A DNA stretch of 31,349 bases. Origin: Elysia marginata (taxonomy: Eukaryota; Mollusca; Gastropoda; Plakobranchidae). Shown in pieces: positions 1 to 22,565 of this stretch. Under the pieces are notes generated by a model. That model did not search any database, was not told the DNA's origin, and saw only the letters and a list, made by a program, of their open reading frames with translations. Position numbers and translations under genes: made by a program. The stretch is taken from the NCBI GenBank assembly GCA_019649035.1, contig BMAT01002205.1, positions 13,173 to 44,521 on the forward strand. The letters are read 5' to 3'. Each line of letters starts with the position of its first letter. Position 1 is the stretch's first letter.

Positions 1-21
1 GTAGTAGTAGTAGTAGTAGTA
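1..21. repeat. (GTA)n microsatellite at window edge
   Basis: Seven GTA units run off the left edge of the window. The same triplet makes the long array at 3509-4010. Confidence 0.9.
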
Positions 22-1335
22 CTTTTGTGGCTTTGGGGACAGAAAATCTGTGACAGATGAAAAGGGCAAGGAGGGGGGGCGGGGGGCTGACAGATATTGT
101 AAGAAGAGGAGATGCTAGTTTTACATAAGCTTAAATGTTATGCTTCGACAAATAAATGCATTCCAAACGTCCGTCTTCGGCTGTACCGTTTTATCTCCAG
201 TTCTTTGATAAGATGAAAATTGAATTGTTTATGACAGCTGTTGTTCTTTATCTGAAGCTCTTCAGAGTTACTATTGGCATTGAACGATAAGAATAATAAT
301 CCTTTTTATCGAGAGTTAGCTTTGAATGTTCCGTTCAATATGTTATCGGGTTTCATAGTGCTGAGGATGCAAGAATTCGTATTATTGTCTTGTTTTGTTT
401 GGCCCTCACGATAACGCAGCTAAAGAAAAGAAAAAAAATAGATCGGGAGAGAAAGAGAAAGAGCGCGGTACTTAAATAGAGAAGGTAGCACTGATGAAAA
501 TAACATGATGAATTCAAAAGACAAGAACTTCGGACAAACAACGCTCGTTGTTGATCAATAGTATTCTTAACTTTGCATAGTGTTAATACAAAAACACTGT
601 TTTATGTTAATACATTTATTCGTGTAAAAACTAAGGAAATGCAAGAAAATAGAAATGTGAAGTGGGTGTGGTTTACAGATAAATTTTTCTTTCCGTTCAA
701 AAGTAATTTTGTGACTTAGCTCTATACTATGAAATAATAATTCTGCATAGCCGGTATAGAATTTCTTATCTCCCCTTTAAAATGCAGATTTTTTCTAAGA
801 GTGTCTTATAAGACAGGAAGGCTTTTGTTGGTATAATGTTGTCCCTCAACCCCCCCCCCCTTTCCCCTCCCCCCAAAACCACCGAAGCTTTATCCTTTAG
901 TGTCTTTATTACTGTGACTCGATATTTTGCAAAACTTTAGACAAATGCTCCATTGCTTTTTCCAGTTGGTAGCTCGCTAATGAATAAAAAGGTAATTATA
1001 TTATTACGAACTTATCATCTGTTACCGAAGATCAAAGTTTGAAGTAACTAAATATCGATATCTTATCGACTTCGATTCGCATAATAGCATTCGATACCCA
1101 TTGTTTGAGACAGAAAAATAATCGGCATGGATTGTCTCGTTCTGCAGCTTGTTAAGACTAGCAAGTGTTGTGATTTAATTACGTTAATTAGCAACTGGAG
1201 TTAGCACTTTGTTTATTGTTGTCTTGCCATTCATGGGCCACACGTTAGGTAGAGTTAGCCCTGGAGCGTTATAGTTCGCTGTTAATACATGATAACTACT
1301 GTGTTTGTAAAAGATTAGTTCATTTTGATGTTTAA
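22..1335. other. AT-rich non-coding stretch
   Basis: No ORF with recognisable protein content on either strand. Contains G-rich and C-rich homopolymer runs (about 76-87 and 850-877). No RNA gene or mobile element is recognised. Confidence 0.5.
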
Positions 1336-1507
1336 ATGAGAAGAAGAAGAAGAAGAAGAAGAAGAAGAAGAAGAAGAAGAAGGAGAAGAAGAAGAGGAAG
1401 AAGAAGCAGAAGAAAAAAAAGAAGAAGAAAAAAAAAGAAGAAGAAGAAGAAGCAGAAGAAAAAAAAAGAAGAAGAAGAAAAAAAAAGAAGAAGAAGAAGA
1501 AGAAGAA
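1336..1507. repeat. (AAG/GAA)n polypurine triplet array
   Basis: About 170 nt of almost pure purine on the + strand, mainly AAG units interrupted by A-runs, GAGG and GCAG. Long GAA/TTC tracts are known to form triplex DNA. Predicted poly-Arg, poly-Lys, poly-Leu or poly-Phe ORFs here are only readings of the repeat. Confidence 0.9.
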
Positions 1508-2006
1508 TGATAACAAGAACAATAGTTTGTTCAGCGCCAGTTCTAAAAACACACACACAGTAAAAGCTCTAGGCGCTTAACGCTCATGTTCACATTCCCG
1601 TTTTGAGAAACCATTACCAACTTTGTGCATTCACACACTAGCAGTATAAAGATCTCTCCTTCACACTACAACAATGGTCGTACATGCAAGCGGGTAAAAA
1701 AACACATTCAAATATTAAACAGAAACCAAAGTGCACACACAGATACGCCACCAGTCATACCATCCCACCCTGGCTTGCAATAACATATTAAACGGGTGTC
1801 TAGTGGCAGTAAAGTTTTATCTGGTTCTGCTCTTCAGATATATTTAGGATTTCGTTACTTATTTAGCATATCACAATGCTTCCATTTATTTTGCATCATT
1901 CCCCCCCCCCCCTGCTTGGTTTAGTTTGTACTCTTTTCAGTCGTGCACCTTGTAAAATTACAGAATTTTTATAATTGACATTTTTTTTAAAACTTTTTAC
2001 AGTCAG

Positions 2007-2010
<4 letters not shown>
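1508..2010. other. non-coding spacer, possible SINE-tail fragment near 1565
   Basis: No gene seen. The stretch near 1565-1590 (GCTCTAGGCGCTTAACGC) resembles the tail of the SINE at 20421-20711 (GCTCTAGGCGCTTTACATGG), so it may be a remnant of the same family. A C-run lies near 1901-1912. Confidence 0.35.
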
Positions 2011-2069
<59 letters not shown>

Positions 2070-2255
2070 TCTCTCTCTCTCTTTCTCTCTTTGCCTTTCT
2101 CTCTTTGCCTCTCTCTTTCTCTCTTTACCTCTCTCTCTCTTTCTCTCTTTACCTCTCTCTCTTTCTCTCTCCACCTCTCTCTCTATCTATATCTGTCTAT
2201 CTACCTATCTCTTTCTCTTTCTCTCTCTCTCTCTCTGTCTCTCTCTCTCTCTCTT
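2011..2255. repeat. (CT)n microsatellite
   Basis: About 245 nt of CT dinucleotide with CTTT, CCT, TATC and GT interruptions. The long Ser/Leu-rich and Arg/Glu-rich ORFs in it are repeat artefacts. Confidence 0.95.
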
Positions 2256-3508
2256 TGAATAATTATTAAACAACATTGTAGTAGCTGACACCTAATCAAA
2301 GGGCTGAGATCATAAAGCAGGGACTTTTTTTTAATGTTCAAGTCACTTTCTCTCCCTGATCCTCTCAGAACAATCAACGTTGTTTGGATACCGTATCTCT
2401 TAAGAGTTGAGAAATTAAAAAAAATAAACTGTGATGATCCGCCTTTAGCTTTCGCTAACTTTGTCAAAGGCAAATCATTTCCCTCTTCGTTGTTTGCAAA
2501 GGTAACTACCTTCTCGCCCTTAAAGATTTCCTATACAAATTCTACACTGCTTACTCTTATGCCATGGGAACTCTGCAAGATGAAAAGCGCTCAGATCTTG
2601 CAAAACTGTCGGAAGGTCTAATTTTCCGTAGTGTTAAAGAATGAGCGGTATATTATTTAAAATCAAAACTTCCGAAGGTTTTCAATAGGTTTTGAGTCTG
2701 AACTTTTAATTTCATACAATTTAAATTCAATAGAAGTCGCAAGGGAAAAAAACTCTTGTGTCCTAATGCATTACCGCCAACGTACCTCAAAATGTGCATC
2801 AAAACATTACTGGTAATGGATGGGAAAAATTAATGTCCATATTCTTGCCTCCGCCTCTAAACCTATCACCCCGAGTTTTGCCGGACTAGTGTTCCTCGCC
2901 ATGTTATAATCATTATGATAACCCTATCAAAGAACATTACTAGCCACCCCCGCCCCTAATGACACTCATAAAGTTCGACTTACACGTCCAGGAACCCATT
3001 AAATCGGGACGTGATATTTTATTCTAGATATATTCTTAACTGAAGAGATATGGGGCATTCTGCCCGGATTTTACACTACCGCTGACAATAGGTAATGTAT
3101 GCCGCTGAGGGCACCAGGGCTTGGGGCTTTGGATTTGGGCCATGGTAAGAAACATAATGTGCTGCGAACGACAGGACTGGGACGACAGGATAGACAGACT
3201 GGGTGTCTGGGACGTTTTGGGGACAAAGACAGACGGAATATCGATCAAGTTGTCTATTGAGTGGAGCGTGACGAAGCCAATAAGCCGTAGAGTACTCAAT
3301 ACATTCTTTGAGGATTCCCTCGGAGGAAGACATCGACACAATAAATGCTTTTACCGTATGCAGTTGGCGGGACAGAGAAGCAGGTCGTTATTGTGGTAGT
3401 CAAACTAAGACAAAAATGAGGACTTAATGGTAAAACCTAAATAGAACAGTTGACCAATTCAGTTGCTTAATTCCAGATTAATTATAACTTTATCCCATAG
3501 TGGTGGTA
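2256..3508. other. non-coding stretch without recognised gene
   Basis: Contains several ORFs of 60-100 codons on both strands. None matches a family I recognise, and none has a splice context that joins it to another exon. The GC content is slightly higher at 3050-3400, where overlapping ORFs exist on both strands. A decayed mobile element or lost exon there cannot be excluded. Confidence 0.4.
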
Positions 3509-3516
3509 TTGGTGGC

Positions 3517-3591
<75 letters not shown>

Positions 3592-3754
3592 TGAAGTAGT
3601 AGTAGTTGTTGTTGTTGTTGTAGAAGTAGTAGTAGTTGTTGTAGAAGTAGTAGTAATAGTTGTAAAAGTAGTAGTAATAAATGAAGAAGTAATAGTAATA
3701 GTTGTAGAAGTAGTAGCAATAGTTGTAGAAGTAGTAGTAATAGTAGTTGTAGTT

Positions 3755-3814
<60 letters not shown>

Positions 3815-4010
3815 ATAGTAGTAGTAGTTGTAGAAGTAGTAGTAGTAGTAGTAGTAGCAATAGTAGTAGTAGTAGGCCTAGTAGTAGTAGTTGTAGAAGT
3901 AGTAGTAGTAGTAGTTGTAAAAGTAGTAGTAATAAATGAAGAAGTAATAGTAATAGTTGTAGAAGTAGTAGTAATAGTAGTAATACAAGTAGTTGTAGAA
4001 GTAGTAGTAT
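3509..4010. repeat. (GTA)n compound triplet array
   Basis: About 500 nt of GTA/GTT/GAA triplets. It has higher-order structure: a block beginning TGTAAAAGTAGTAGTAATAA at 3661 recurs at 3916, a 255-nt offset, so part of the array was duplicated as a unit. The poly-Val and poly-Leu ORFs have no coding support. Confidence 0.95.
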
Positions 4011-5100
4011 AGATCTACATGATATGTCGCAAGGAGTGTATGCCAAGCATTTTAAAAACTAGTGCTCAGCTCAGTAGGTTGTGTCGTCACCGGTCAAGGT
4101 CACCTTGTTCTTAGACTGCTAGACATCCACGAGCACAGAAATCTTAGTAAATTGTGACATTTTTAATAGTTTGATACTTTTACAGCAAATATACACGAAG
4201 TTGTAAAATGACAAAACAACTGGATCCGCTAACAGCTCGGGATTTCGTCTCCATGTGTACTTAACAAAATCAAAAAATTGCCCCGAGGTGATTCTTAAAT
4301 CAATACCCATTAGCCTATCGATCACTAGAAGAAAAAAAGATTGGTTATTTGAAACAAACGTGGTTACCCCGTAAACCATGCTATGAGTGAAAGTGAGAAA
4401 AATAATAAAACCCTAAGAGACCCAATAACGCAAAAACCTAATAGAAAGATAACAAAAGAGCTGGTTAGAACATTATTGTTCTATGGTTTAAATAATCACC
4501 GCCTTCAGTCTCTGCACTATGTTCACGCTAGGAAAACCAGCCGGTTGTGTGTTTTCTTTCACAACAATTGGTCTGCAGTTTTTGGCCAGAATACTCTCTA
4601 CGGAATGCAAGAGAGACCAGGGACCAGTGAACACGGAACTTTGTTTAGGTCTCCAACAGGCAAACAGAAGCCTGGTCTTTCTAGGAATCCTAATCAGTAG
4701 ATTTTCTAAACTTTTAAACTGACTGTACTGGTCCATGATCGTCAAAACCTTCTTTTCAAGATAAACAGATAAACATATTCTTGCATTGATAGTTATTGTA
4801 ACTTTTGGGAGCGGCTAGTCATTGACATTATTGATTTTACATGCAAGGCAGTAGAATATTAACTTTTTAACTCACTTGACGATTATTTCACCTTTACGTC
4901 CGAATCTTGAATATTACGCGCTAGTATATGTTTGCATCGTTTTATTGTTAATTTAAAATTGCCAAATAAATCACTGTCCAAAATTTGTTTCAAAAATGAA
5001 ATTAATTACGAATTTTCCAGTCAGGGTATGAGGTAGAGGGGAACACGAATTTCCCAGATACAGGAATGTGATATTGTATTGATATTAGAAGGTAAAATAT
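4011..5100. other. non-coding stretch
   Basis: AT-rich, with ORFs up to 105 codons and no recognisable product. No RNA gene or element identified. Confidence 0.4.
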
Positions 5101-5102
5101 TA

Positions 5103-5199
5103 AAGAAGAGGAAGAGGGGAGTGAGGAGAAAGAAAAGGAAGAAGATGGGTAGGAGAAGAAGAAGAGGAAGAAGAAGAAGAACAACAACAACAACAAATA
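5103..5199. repeat. purine-rich GAA/AGG tract with (CAA)n tail
   Basis: Imperfect AAG/GAGG repeats followed by (AAC)n, purine-rich on the + strand. Confidence 0.8.
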
Positions 5200-6695
5200 G
5201 CAACAAAAACGACATGAGCAAGAAGAAATTCTCAATAACATAATTTCATTTTAATTTTGAACCACTGCACAAACCGCCTCACATAACAGTTTCTAAACAA
5301 ACCCGGCTTTGAGACACTTGCACCTCCAGAAAACCTGTTATCTAAAGGCTGTTATCACTGCCTGCAAGCGACAGGAGAATTAGCGCCACACATTCTGGTG
5401 AACTGAGCGCTGTGGATTGACCAGGTCCTGACTACTTTAGCGCTATCACCTGTGCCAAGCTAGCCTGCTTAACTTCCATTAACCCTTCAAACATTTATCA
5501 GCTACTGGTTTTTCTTTAAGATATTCAACAAATCTGCTCAGCTGGTCGGTAAGGAAACGCCGTTGCAGCTGTATGATGACAAAAACTGACTAACATTGTA
5601 AAAACTAATTATGGAGAATATTTTAAGACTTGAATATTTCTTGCTTGAAACAAAAATTAAAAATTTGTAAAGCATTGGACAGTTGATGTTCTTTTGTTTG
5701 AAAACAATCTGAGCCATTTTTTCAGTAAAATCTTTTTTTGTTATAAAGAATATATGACGTTCTTTTCATGAAAGAGTTAGCCAGTTAACTTCCGTGCTGA
5801 TAACAATATACGTACCTAGGCATTCGGCATTAAAAGCGAAATAGATTTTCCCGATGAACCCGGTGAGTTGACTCATTCGTGCTGTCCTTTTTCTCTACTA
5901 CGATAGCTTGTCTGAATATTTAACCATCCAAAGATTGCACAGTATAGGTCGAACTTTTCTCTGTTTTCTAATTATTATGCCTCCTGAATCGAAGATAATT
6001 TTATATTTGAACGTTATCTGAGCCTATTTTGTGGAAACTATTCCGAAAGACTATCAGATTGGACTAAACGGATCAGGGTTACTTACAAGATCGTCTTAGG
6101 AATTAACTAGGGAACCAATATCAAAACTAAAGGATCCATGAAACAGCTATGCGCCACCTTGTGGTGATCTTGAGTCTAATGAACGTCAAGATGTTTTGCT
6201 TAATTCTTGCTTTCATCGGTCTAAAGCCGTTCTGCTGTTATGTTTGAAGCACCCTTCAAATTCTACACTACGTTAGCGGTCGGACATAACTTAAAATTCT
6301 GACTTAGCATAGCTCTTAGCAGAGGTCAATCCAACCTGCTGACAAAAAAATATGTAGTGCATGAAAGTGTGTGTAAAATAACTCGCAGAAAAGGCTCGAG
6401 CAGTGAAATAAAAAGGCATTCCTACAGACAAATGCACAACACGACATTGTAAACCAGAGACAGTTGACGAGCACGGAGTGATTAAACTGTCGCAGAGTTT
6501 CAGCCGCTTGTAAAAAAGAAGCATCTAAAAATGGAGGCATCTTTTAAATAATAAATAAGAATAGGTTGGCGTAAGGCTTAACAAGGACTCGCTACTATTG
6601 ATTCCAGCTATACTTAGCTACTTGATCATTCTGTTTGGTTGTGCACTTTATTGGTAAACTTTGTGCCCTTTTCAGTCCCTTTGCTTGAGTCCTTC

Positions 6696-6698
<3 letters not shown>
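5200..6698. other. non-coding stretch
   Basis: No gene recognised on either strand. The only notable motif is a CTCF-like core at 6151-6164, listed separately. Confidence 0.4.
6151..6164 (-). promoter_or_regulatory. CTCF-like motif
   Basis: GCGCCACCTTGTGG fits the reverse complement of the bilaterian CTCF core (CCASYAGRKGGCGC type) except for a T where G or A is more usual. It lies between repeat-rich blocks upstream of the tektin gene. Motif matches by eye are weak evidence and no flanking motif was scored. Confidence 0.25.
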
Positions 6699-6754
<56 letters not shown>

Positions 6755-6800
6755 TCTCTCTGTCTCTCTCTCCTTCTCTCTCTCTTCTCTTTATGTCTCT
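6699..6800. repeat. (CT)n microsatellite
   Basis: About 50 nt of perfect TC dinucleotide followed by TCCTTCTC-type variants. Confidence 0.95.
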
Positions 6801-6989
6801 CCTTCAAATAAAATATAACGAAACAAATTCCTCGTGAGACTATTAAGAAAACCTGTACTAAAGACGGTGCACGCTTCAGAATTCCAGGTGCTATAATTTT
6901 AGGTGATTCGAAAGAGATTCAGACGTAGGCGTTTTACCGAGTAAGCACCAATATAATACCTGTGTCAGAGTTTAAAAACAATTCAACAA

Positions 6990-7208
6990 AGACGCTAGAA
7001 CAAGAGGTCATTGCTACAAACTCGCAATACAAAACTGCTATCATATATATAAAAAAACTACTTCAGTCTTAGGATGGTTGAGACATGGAATAGCCTTTCC
7101 GAAATCACTGCCACTGCCCCAAGTATTAACTGATTCAAAAACCAAGTCGACAAGCTACTGCACAGATACAAATTCTGCATGGATTGCCCTCTCAAGCCAG
7201 CTCTTTGA
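6990..7208 (+). pseudogene. decayed LINE reverse-transcriptase C-terminal fragment
   Basis: In one frame the stretch from 7000 reads TRGHCYKL. After a frameshift near 7065 it reads FSLRMVETWNSLSE and APSIN, then a stop, then FKNQVDKLL. This matches the conserved ending of many animal CR1/Jockey-like LINE polyproteins (TRGHxxKL...RVVxxWNSLPE...APSVNxFKNRLDK), known from the family rather than a search. The frameshift and at least two stops show it is dead. Only the last ~70 residues are present, as expected for a 5'-truncated insertion. It is a different element from the LINE at 16733-18165. Confidence 0.7.
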
Positions 7209-8476
7209 TGGAGGATCAGGATTAAGACCATCGACGGGCCTCTGACTCATCAAGATGATTTTTTCTGTAGTCCTGTAAATGTCCAAAGAAAACAATCAAA
7301 AGTGTTGCTTATTTTTTGTCAAGAGCATAATGAGCTTATTATTCTTTAAACAAGGAAGAGGAACGAAATCATCCGAAATTCACCGCATTTGTTGCAAAAA
7401 AAAAAGTCTGTTCTTGAATAAAAAGAGCCACTTTGTTTATTGAAACAAAAAACTCTTGTCGCATGTTTTTTTTTAGCTCACTGGCTCCAAATTCATAGCG
7501 CCCGGCTTTTTTTTATTCTCAGCGAAATAACTGAACTTAGCCTCAGAGGTCTACGAAAAATTTTGCGCACCAAAAGTCTTATTGAAAATAATCGAAAAGC
7601 AAAAATCTTTAAAGGCTCAGCCCATATCGCACAAATACAAAATGTTAAATAATTTTCATCCCAAAAAATATTCGTGGTTGGTTTGTCGCCTCATAGACCT
7701 TGGTTGCGGTCCAAGACAGACTCAGTAAAATACGTCAGAAAAAGCCAAGCAGTTTGGCTAAACTTGACTGATTGACTGAAATTTCCTCACCTAAAGATGG
7801 CTTGCGAACTAACGTGTCGACGAAGATGCCCGACAATGCCGGAGAAATTTAATCCTTCAAAATGCGCGTAAGTTGCAATCGAATCTTGGACTGTTTCAGC
7901 GGTTTTCTAAACTGACCTAATGATAACGTAGATCTATCCCGGATTTTCATCTACATTTGTCAGCTCTAACTGTCTAATGTTTTCTTTCTGAGTTGATGCT
8001 TCGACAAAAACTGCAACTAGATCTAGAACTACTGCAATTAAAATCGCTCCAAAAAAATCTTTCTTTATATTGTTACTCTATACTTAGGCAAATGATATGA
8101 TTTTATGATAAATTTAGATTTATTATTGGTAAACCAAGGTCTTTGTCTTTAAACAAATTACAAATTTAGCCAGGTTTAACTTGCAATATATAAAGAACCT
8201 ATTTATTTGAAATTATTTCTAAAACCTTAGAAAAAAAGTATAGAGCTGTTGTATGCAAACGCATAAAGTTTATCTTGTGATGTTACATAAAAGCTCAATT
8301 ATCTTGTCTAAGCGCCTTTTTGTTTGTTTTTGTTGTTTCTATTTCGAAAAGTTCAAACAGTAACGTTGGTTTTTCCGCTCCCTTCTCAACTATTTCCTGG
8401 ATTTTTTTTAAATCTTTGAAACTCTTGTCTCTTTGTCTATACTTCAAATCTCTTTTCATTTCTCTCACTGTTTCTG
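7209..8476. other. AT-rich non-coding stretch
   Basis: The first ~80 nt may be the 3' end of the LINE relic. Nothing else is recognised; a 70-codon ORF at 7440 has no family features. Confidence 0.4.
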
Positions 8477-8497
8477 TCTTCTTCTTCTTCTTCTTCT

Positions 8498-8530
<33 letters not shown>
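8477..8530. repeat. (CTT)n-(CT)n compound microsatellite
   Basis: Nine or so CTT units run directly into about 14 CT units. Confidence 0.95.
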
Positions 8531-8533
<3 letters not shown>

Positions 8534-9470
8534 TTAGTTATCTTCAATCTACATTTATTTTTAAAAATTTTAATTCAATTCAGCTGTCTTTTAAGTCAGA
8601 CTTTTAAAAAATTGTTTGAAATTGTAAACTTAGTTTTCCTTATTTCTGCATGTATTCTCATCGATAATAGTTAATAGACCTACGTTTACTTTGCTGATCA
8701 TCCAGGTTAATGAATTTTTTTTTCCAATGCAGCAAAAGTATCTGTCTCTTGGAACATTATTGCCGTTACACAAAAAAAATGTGACATTATAGAGTAAAAC
8801 TGGCAGAGGTAAATCGGTGAATTCCCACCAGCCAAACAATCACTTCACAAGTTTTGAGACAAGTTGCCCAGTGCGATCCGGGATTTTAGTATCACAAGAG
8901 CTCTCTTGGCAGTAAAAATCACATAAGGTGTACACCTGAGCGAGCTCATTGAGGAGTTGGAAAAAATCAAGTGCTGAGTCTAAACAGCTCGATGACCAAA
9001 GGGAAATCACTGTAAACGACTTTTAAGATTCATATCTGTTGAGGTTGTGCGTATTGCAAAAATATTGCATTTAGATGTCAAAATGACTCATGATCCCCGA
9101 ATGAGAGTATAACTGTTTTGTGCTAAGGATCAATGTAGATCTACGTAAATAAGAGTTACATTGATTCATTGAACAAAAGAGTTTCACTCCAACTTCCGGG
9201 AGCGTCCGGCATTTTGATAGCGTAACGCTATATATAACGTTATGTGCACAGCCTCAATAATGACCCGTTTAGATCACCACAGCTTATCTCCGACAAGGTC
9301 ACTTCAGAGAGGTCACGGCAGACAACCCATACGAGACTTCCAAATCAGTGACTATTTTGGCTAGTGGATTTATGTGCGCGATTTGCTTAAGAAAGAATAC
9401 TATTATACATAGTATCCAGGATTATTGAAAGAGAATTAAATCTAGATCTGTGTCGATGAAAGCGGGTACT
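8531..9470. other. non-coding stretch
   Basis: No gene, RNA or mobile element recognised. Confidence 0.4.
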
Positions 9471-9593
9471 TGTGTTGACTGCTCTAGTTGCATAATCTAA
9501 GTCACAACACATAACACAGACGTGTCAACAGCTGCTCTAGTTGCATAATTCCAGTCACTACACATAACACAGACTTGTCAGCAGCTGCTGGGC
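9471..9593. repeat. 53-bp direct tandem repeat, about 2.3 copies
   Basis: GCTCTAGTTGCATAAT starts at 9481 and again at 9534. Each is followed by a similar CAGTCAC/AAGTCAC, ACATAACACAGAC and TGTCA segment. The unit is about 53 bp with a few mismatches, plus partial units at both ends. Confidence 0.85.
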
Positions 9594-10904
9594 AGATTTT
9601 ATGTTTGCTATCGATTTGTATTTATCAAATATAACGGCGTGGAACGGCTAGGCCTATCGCTATGTAAATCGGGTCTTAATACACATGATAGGCAAAGATA
9701 TTCGAGGGTAAGTAACCCAAGACAAACCGTATCTTTCATGCTGACTCGAGTGGGCTTCCATTCAGTTTGTGTCTATCTATTCAAATCAACCGCGGGCCTC
9801 TTTACACTGACTTTTTTTCTATGAGAGGGCTATACGTATCCTTTTTAAAGTGTTAGGAATCAAGTTCTTCCCTACCGCCCATGAAGGCCCTCCTGTTTAA
9901 TCTGTTATTCTACCTGGCGATCAAGAGGGTACCCTGCGGGGCTTCATGCAAATAGAGTGCAGCGTCGCGCTGAGCTTAACAAAGGGGCGGGCAAATAGAT
10001 CGGTGACAGCTATAGAGCGCGCCTTTACAAATCTTCCACCAGTCGATCGCAGTTTCATAGTCTAGCCAGGCTACTGACTCGATTCTATCCGAGAATGTTA
10101 ATCGAAGAATTTACAGGCAATAAAATTTCTGAGATGGGCCTGAAAACGTGTAGGAGTGAAACGTTTAGCCCCCCCCCCTCCAAAAAAAAACTAATCAGTT
10201 ATCAATTGTTATGAGTTTATCACACTATCATTATGTTTCTTGATAGATGTGTCGGTGGATTGGCAGTAGCGCTTGTAGCCAACCTAGACTCTTTTCAATG
10301 AAGTAAAATATCAAGGTAATTTGAAAATTCAGGGGTCTGCATCTGATCTAATCCTTGTTGGATTTTTTTTAATGTCTGATCATCAACAAAAACTTCATGA
10401 GATAATTAAACATGTAGTTCAAGTTGACATTATTAGAAAAGAACTAGCCAACCAGATTTTCGCTCGCAATGTCAGTACAACCGATGAGGCCCGAGGCAAC
10501 TCTATTGTGATTGACAGTTTGACATGGCGAAATGAATAAAAATAATGCCTTGCACCAATTTTTTTAAAAATTCGGTGACGTGACTAATCCTTTAGTTTTT
10601 ACTTCAATAACCGACAAACTGACTCAAAAAGTGGCGCATCTCACTTGAGATATTTTTGTCCAAAGACCTTCCTGTTTGCTTGTGTTTGCAAATTCTTCAC
10701 AGATAATGATGGACACGAGAATTATAAGGACTCCTATTTATCTTTGTCGAAGTGCAGTGCATACATATTATCGCAATGCATTAAAAAAAAAAGGTAGATT
10801 TTCTTATGATTTCAAGAGATCTATTTTATACATTGAACAGATTATTATTATTATACTATATTTCAACTTAGCGTTTTCACTCGGTGTTTCTTTGTCTTCT
10901 CCAG
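9594..10904. other. non-coding stretch upstream of tektin; likely promoter or 5'UTR intron
   Basis: No coding exon recognised. The pyrimidine-rich run ending TTCTCCAG at 10904, one base before the tektin ATG, looks like a 3' splice site, so an untranslated first exon and the promoter probably lie somewhere upstream. I could not pick out a confident TATA box or RFX X-box. Confidence 0.4.
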
Positions 10905-10905
10905 C

Positions 10906-21854
<10,949 letters not shown>

Positions 21855-22565
21855 TGCTCAAGCTCTGATGTCTGTAACGCTAGAGGGCCAGGGAGCTGCC
21901 CCGGTGCCCTGTTTCCGGTTTTCGTCACAACACAGGGATACTAGGGGCCAGCTCCTGAAGCTTGTTCAGGACATTTTTTTATTATTTAGTTAACGTGAAA
22001 GACATAGAACCGATTCTTCATTAGACTAGATAGGGTATACCATCGACGGCTACAACTGCTAGTGTTATCAGCGTCATTCAATCTATTCCTCATTTTACGA
22101 GTATTTAAAGATATTTCATTGAACTGCCTCCTTACGTTGCTTTCATGTTAAGAGAGATTGAAAGGCCTGGGGTAGACAAGAGCAGAAGCCAGAGTGCCAC
22201 ATGTGTGCCAACTGTGTGCGTGAATTCATAAGACTCTTTTAGACACTAGAGATAGTCGTTACGACAAAACAGGATTGACAACAGTTAATTACACCCTCAA
22301 ATGCTGAATCTCAAAATCTAGTAAAAATTGAAATACTGTGAATTCTTTTTATCATTTACAATCTAATTATAAGGTCAGTTCAGCTCTACTATTTTTGTAT
22401 ATGTATATAATACACTATTTAAACTTTGAAGTTGTACAAATAATGGCCATAGACGAAAGCGCCTGACTTGTTGCTACCAACTCCGTCCAATTAAGTTTTG
22501 TACAAACTGCTGATTCATGTCAGCAGAACGTTTAATGGTCAAATAAACTTTCGAGGAAGAAAACA
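21855..22565 (+). other. tektin 3' untranslated region
   Basis: Non-coding, AT-rich and continuous with the last exon, ending about 20 nt past the AATAAA at 22542. The exact cleavage site is inferred. Confidence 0.6.
22542..22547 (+). terminator. polyadenylation signal AATAAA for tektin
   Basis: First AATAAA after the stop, followed within about 35 nt by a G/T-rich stretch (TTTTGGTTTTTTTTT), the expected downstream element. Further AATAAA copies at 22932 and 23116 could serve as distal sites. Confidence 0.6.

Noticed and set aside
1336..1563. ORF of poly-Arg/Lys on the + strand and poly-Phe/Leu on the - strand
   Set aside because: Translation of the AAG triplet array in different frames; no non-repeat protein sequence or splice context.
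1896..2262. Arg/Glu-rich and Ser/Leu-rich ORFs
   Set aside because: Products of the CT dinucleotide array.
3036..3399. Overlapping ORFs of 87-101 codons on both strands
   Set aside because: No family resemblance, no conserved motif and no matching splice partners; left as unexplained non-coding sequence.
3459..4046. 195-codon poly-Leu and 170-codon poly-Val ORFs
   Set aside because: Both are readings of the GTA array on the two strands.
10321..10539. 72-codon + strand ORF just upstream of tektin
   Set aside because: Not a recognisable protein; AT-rich, no splice link in frame to the tektin exons.
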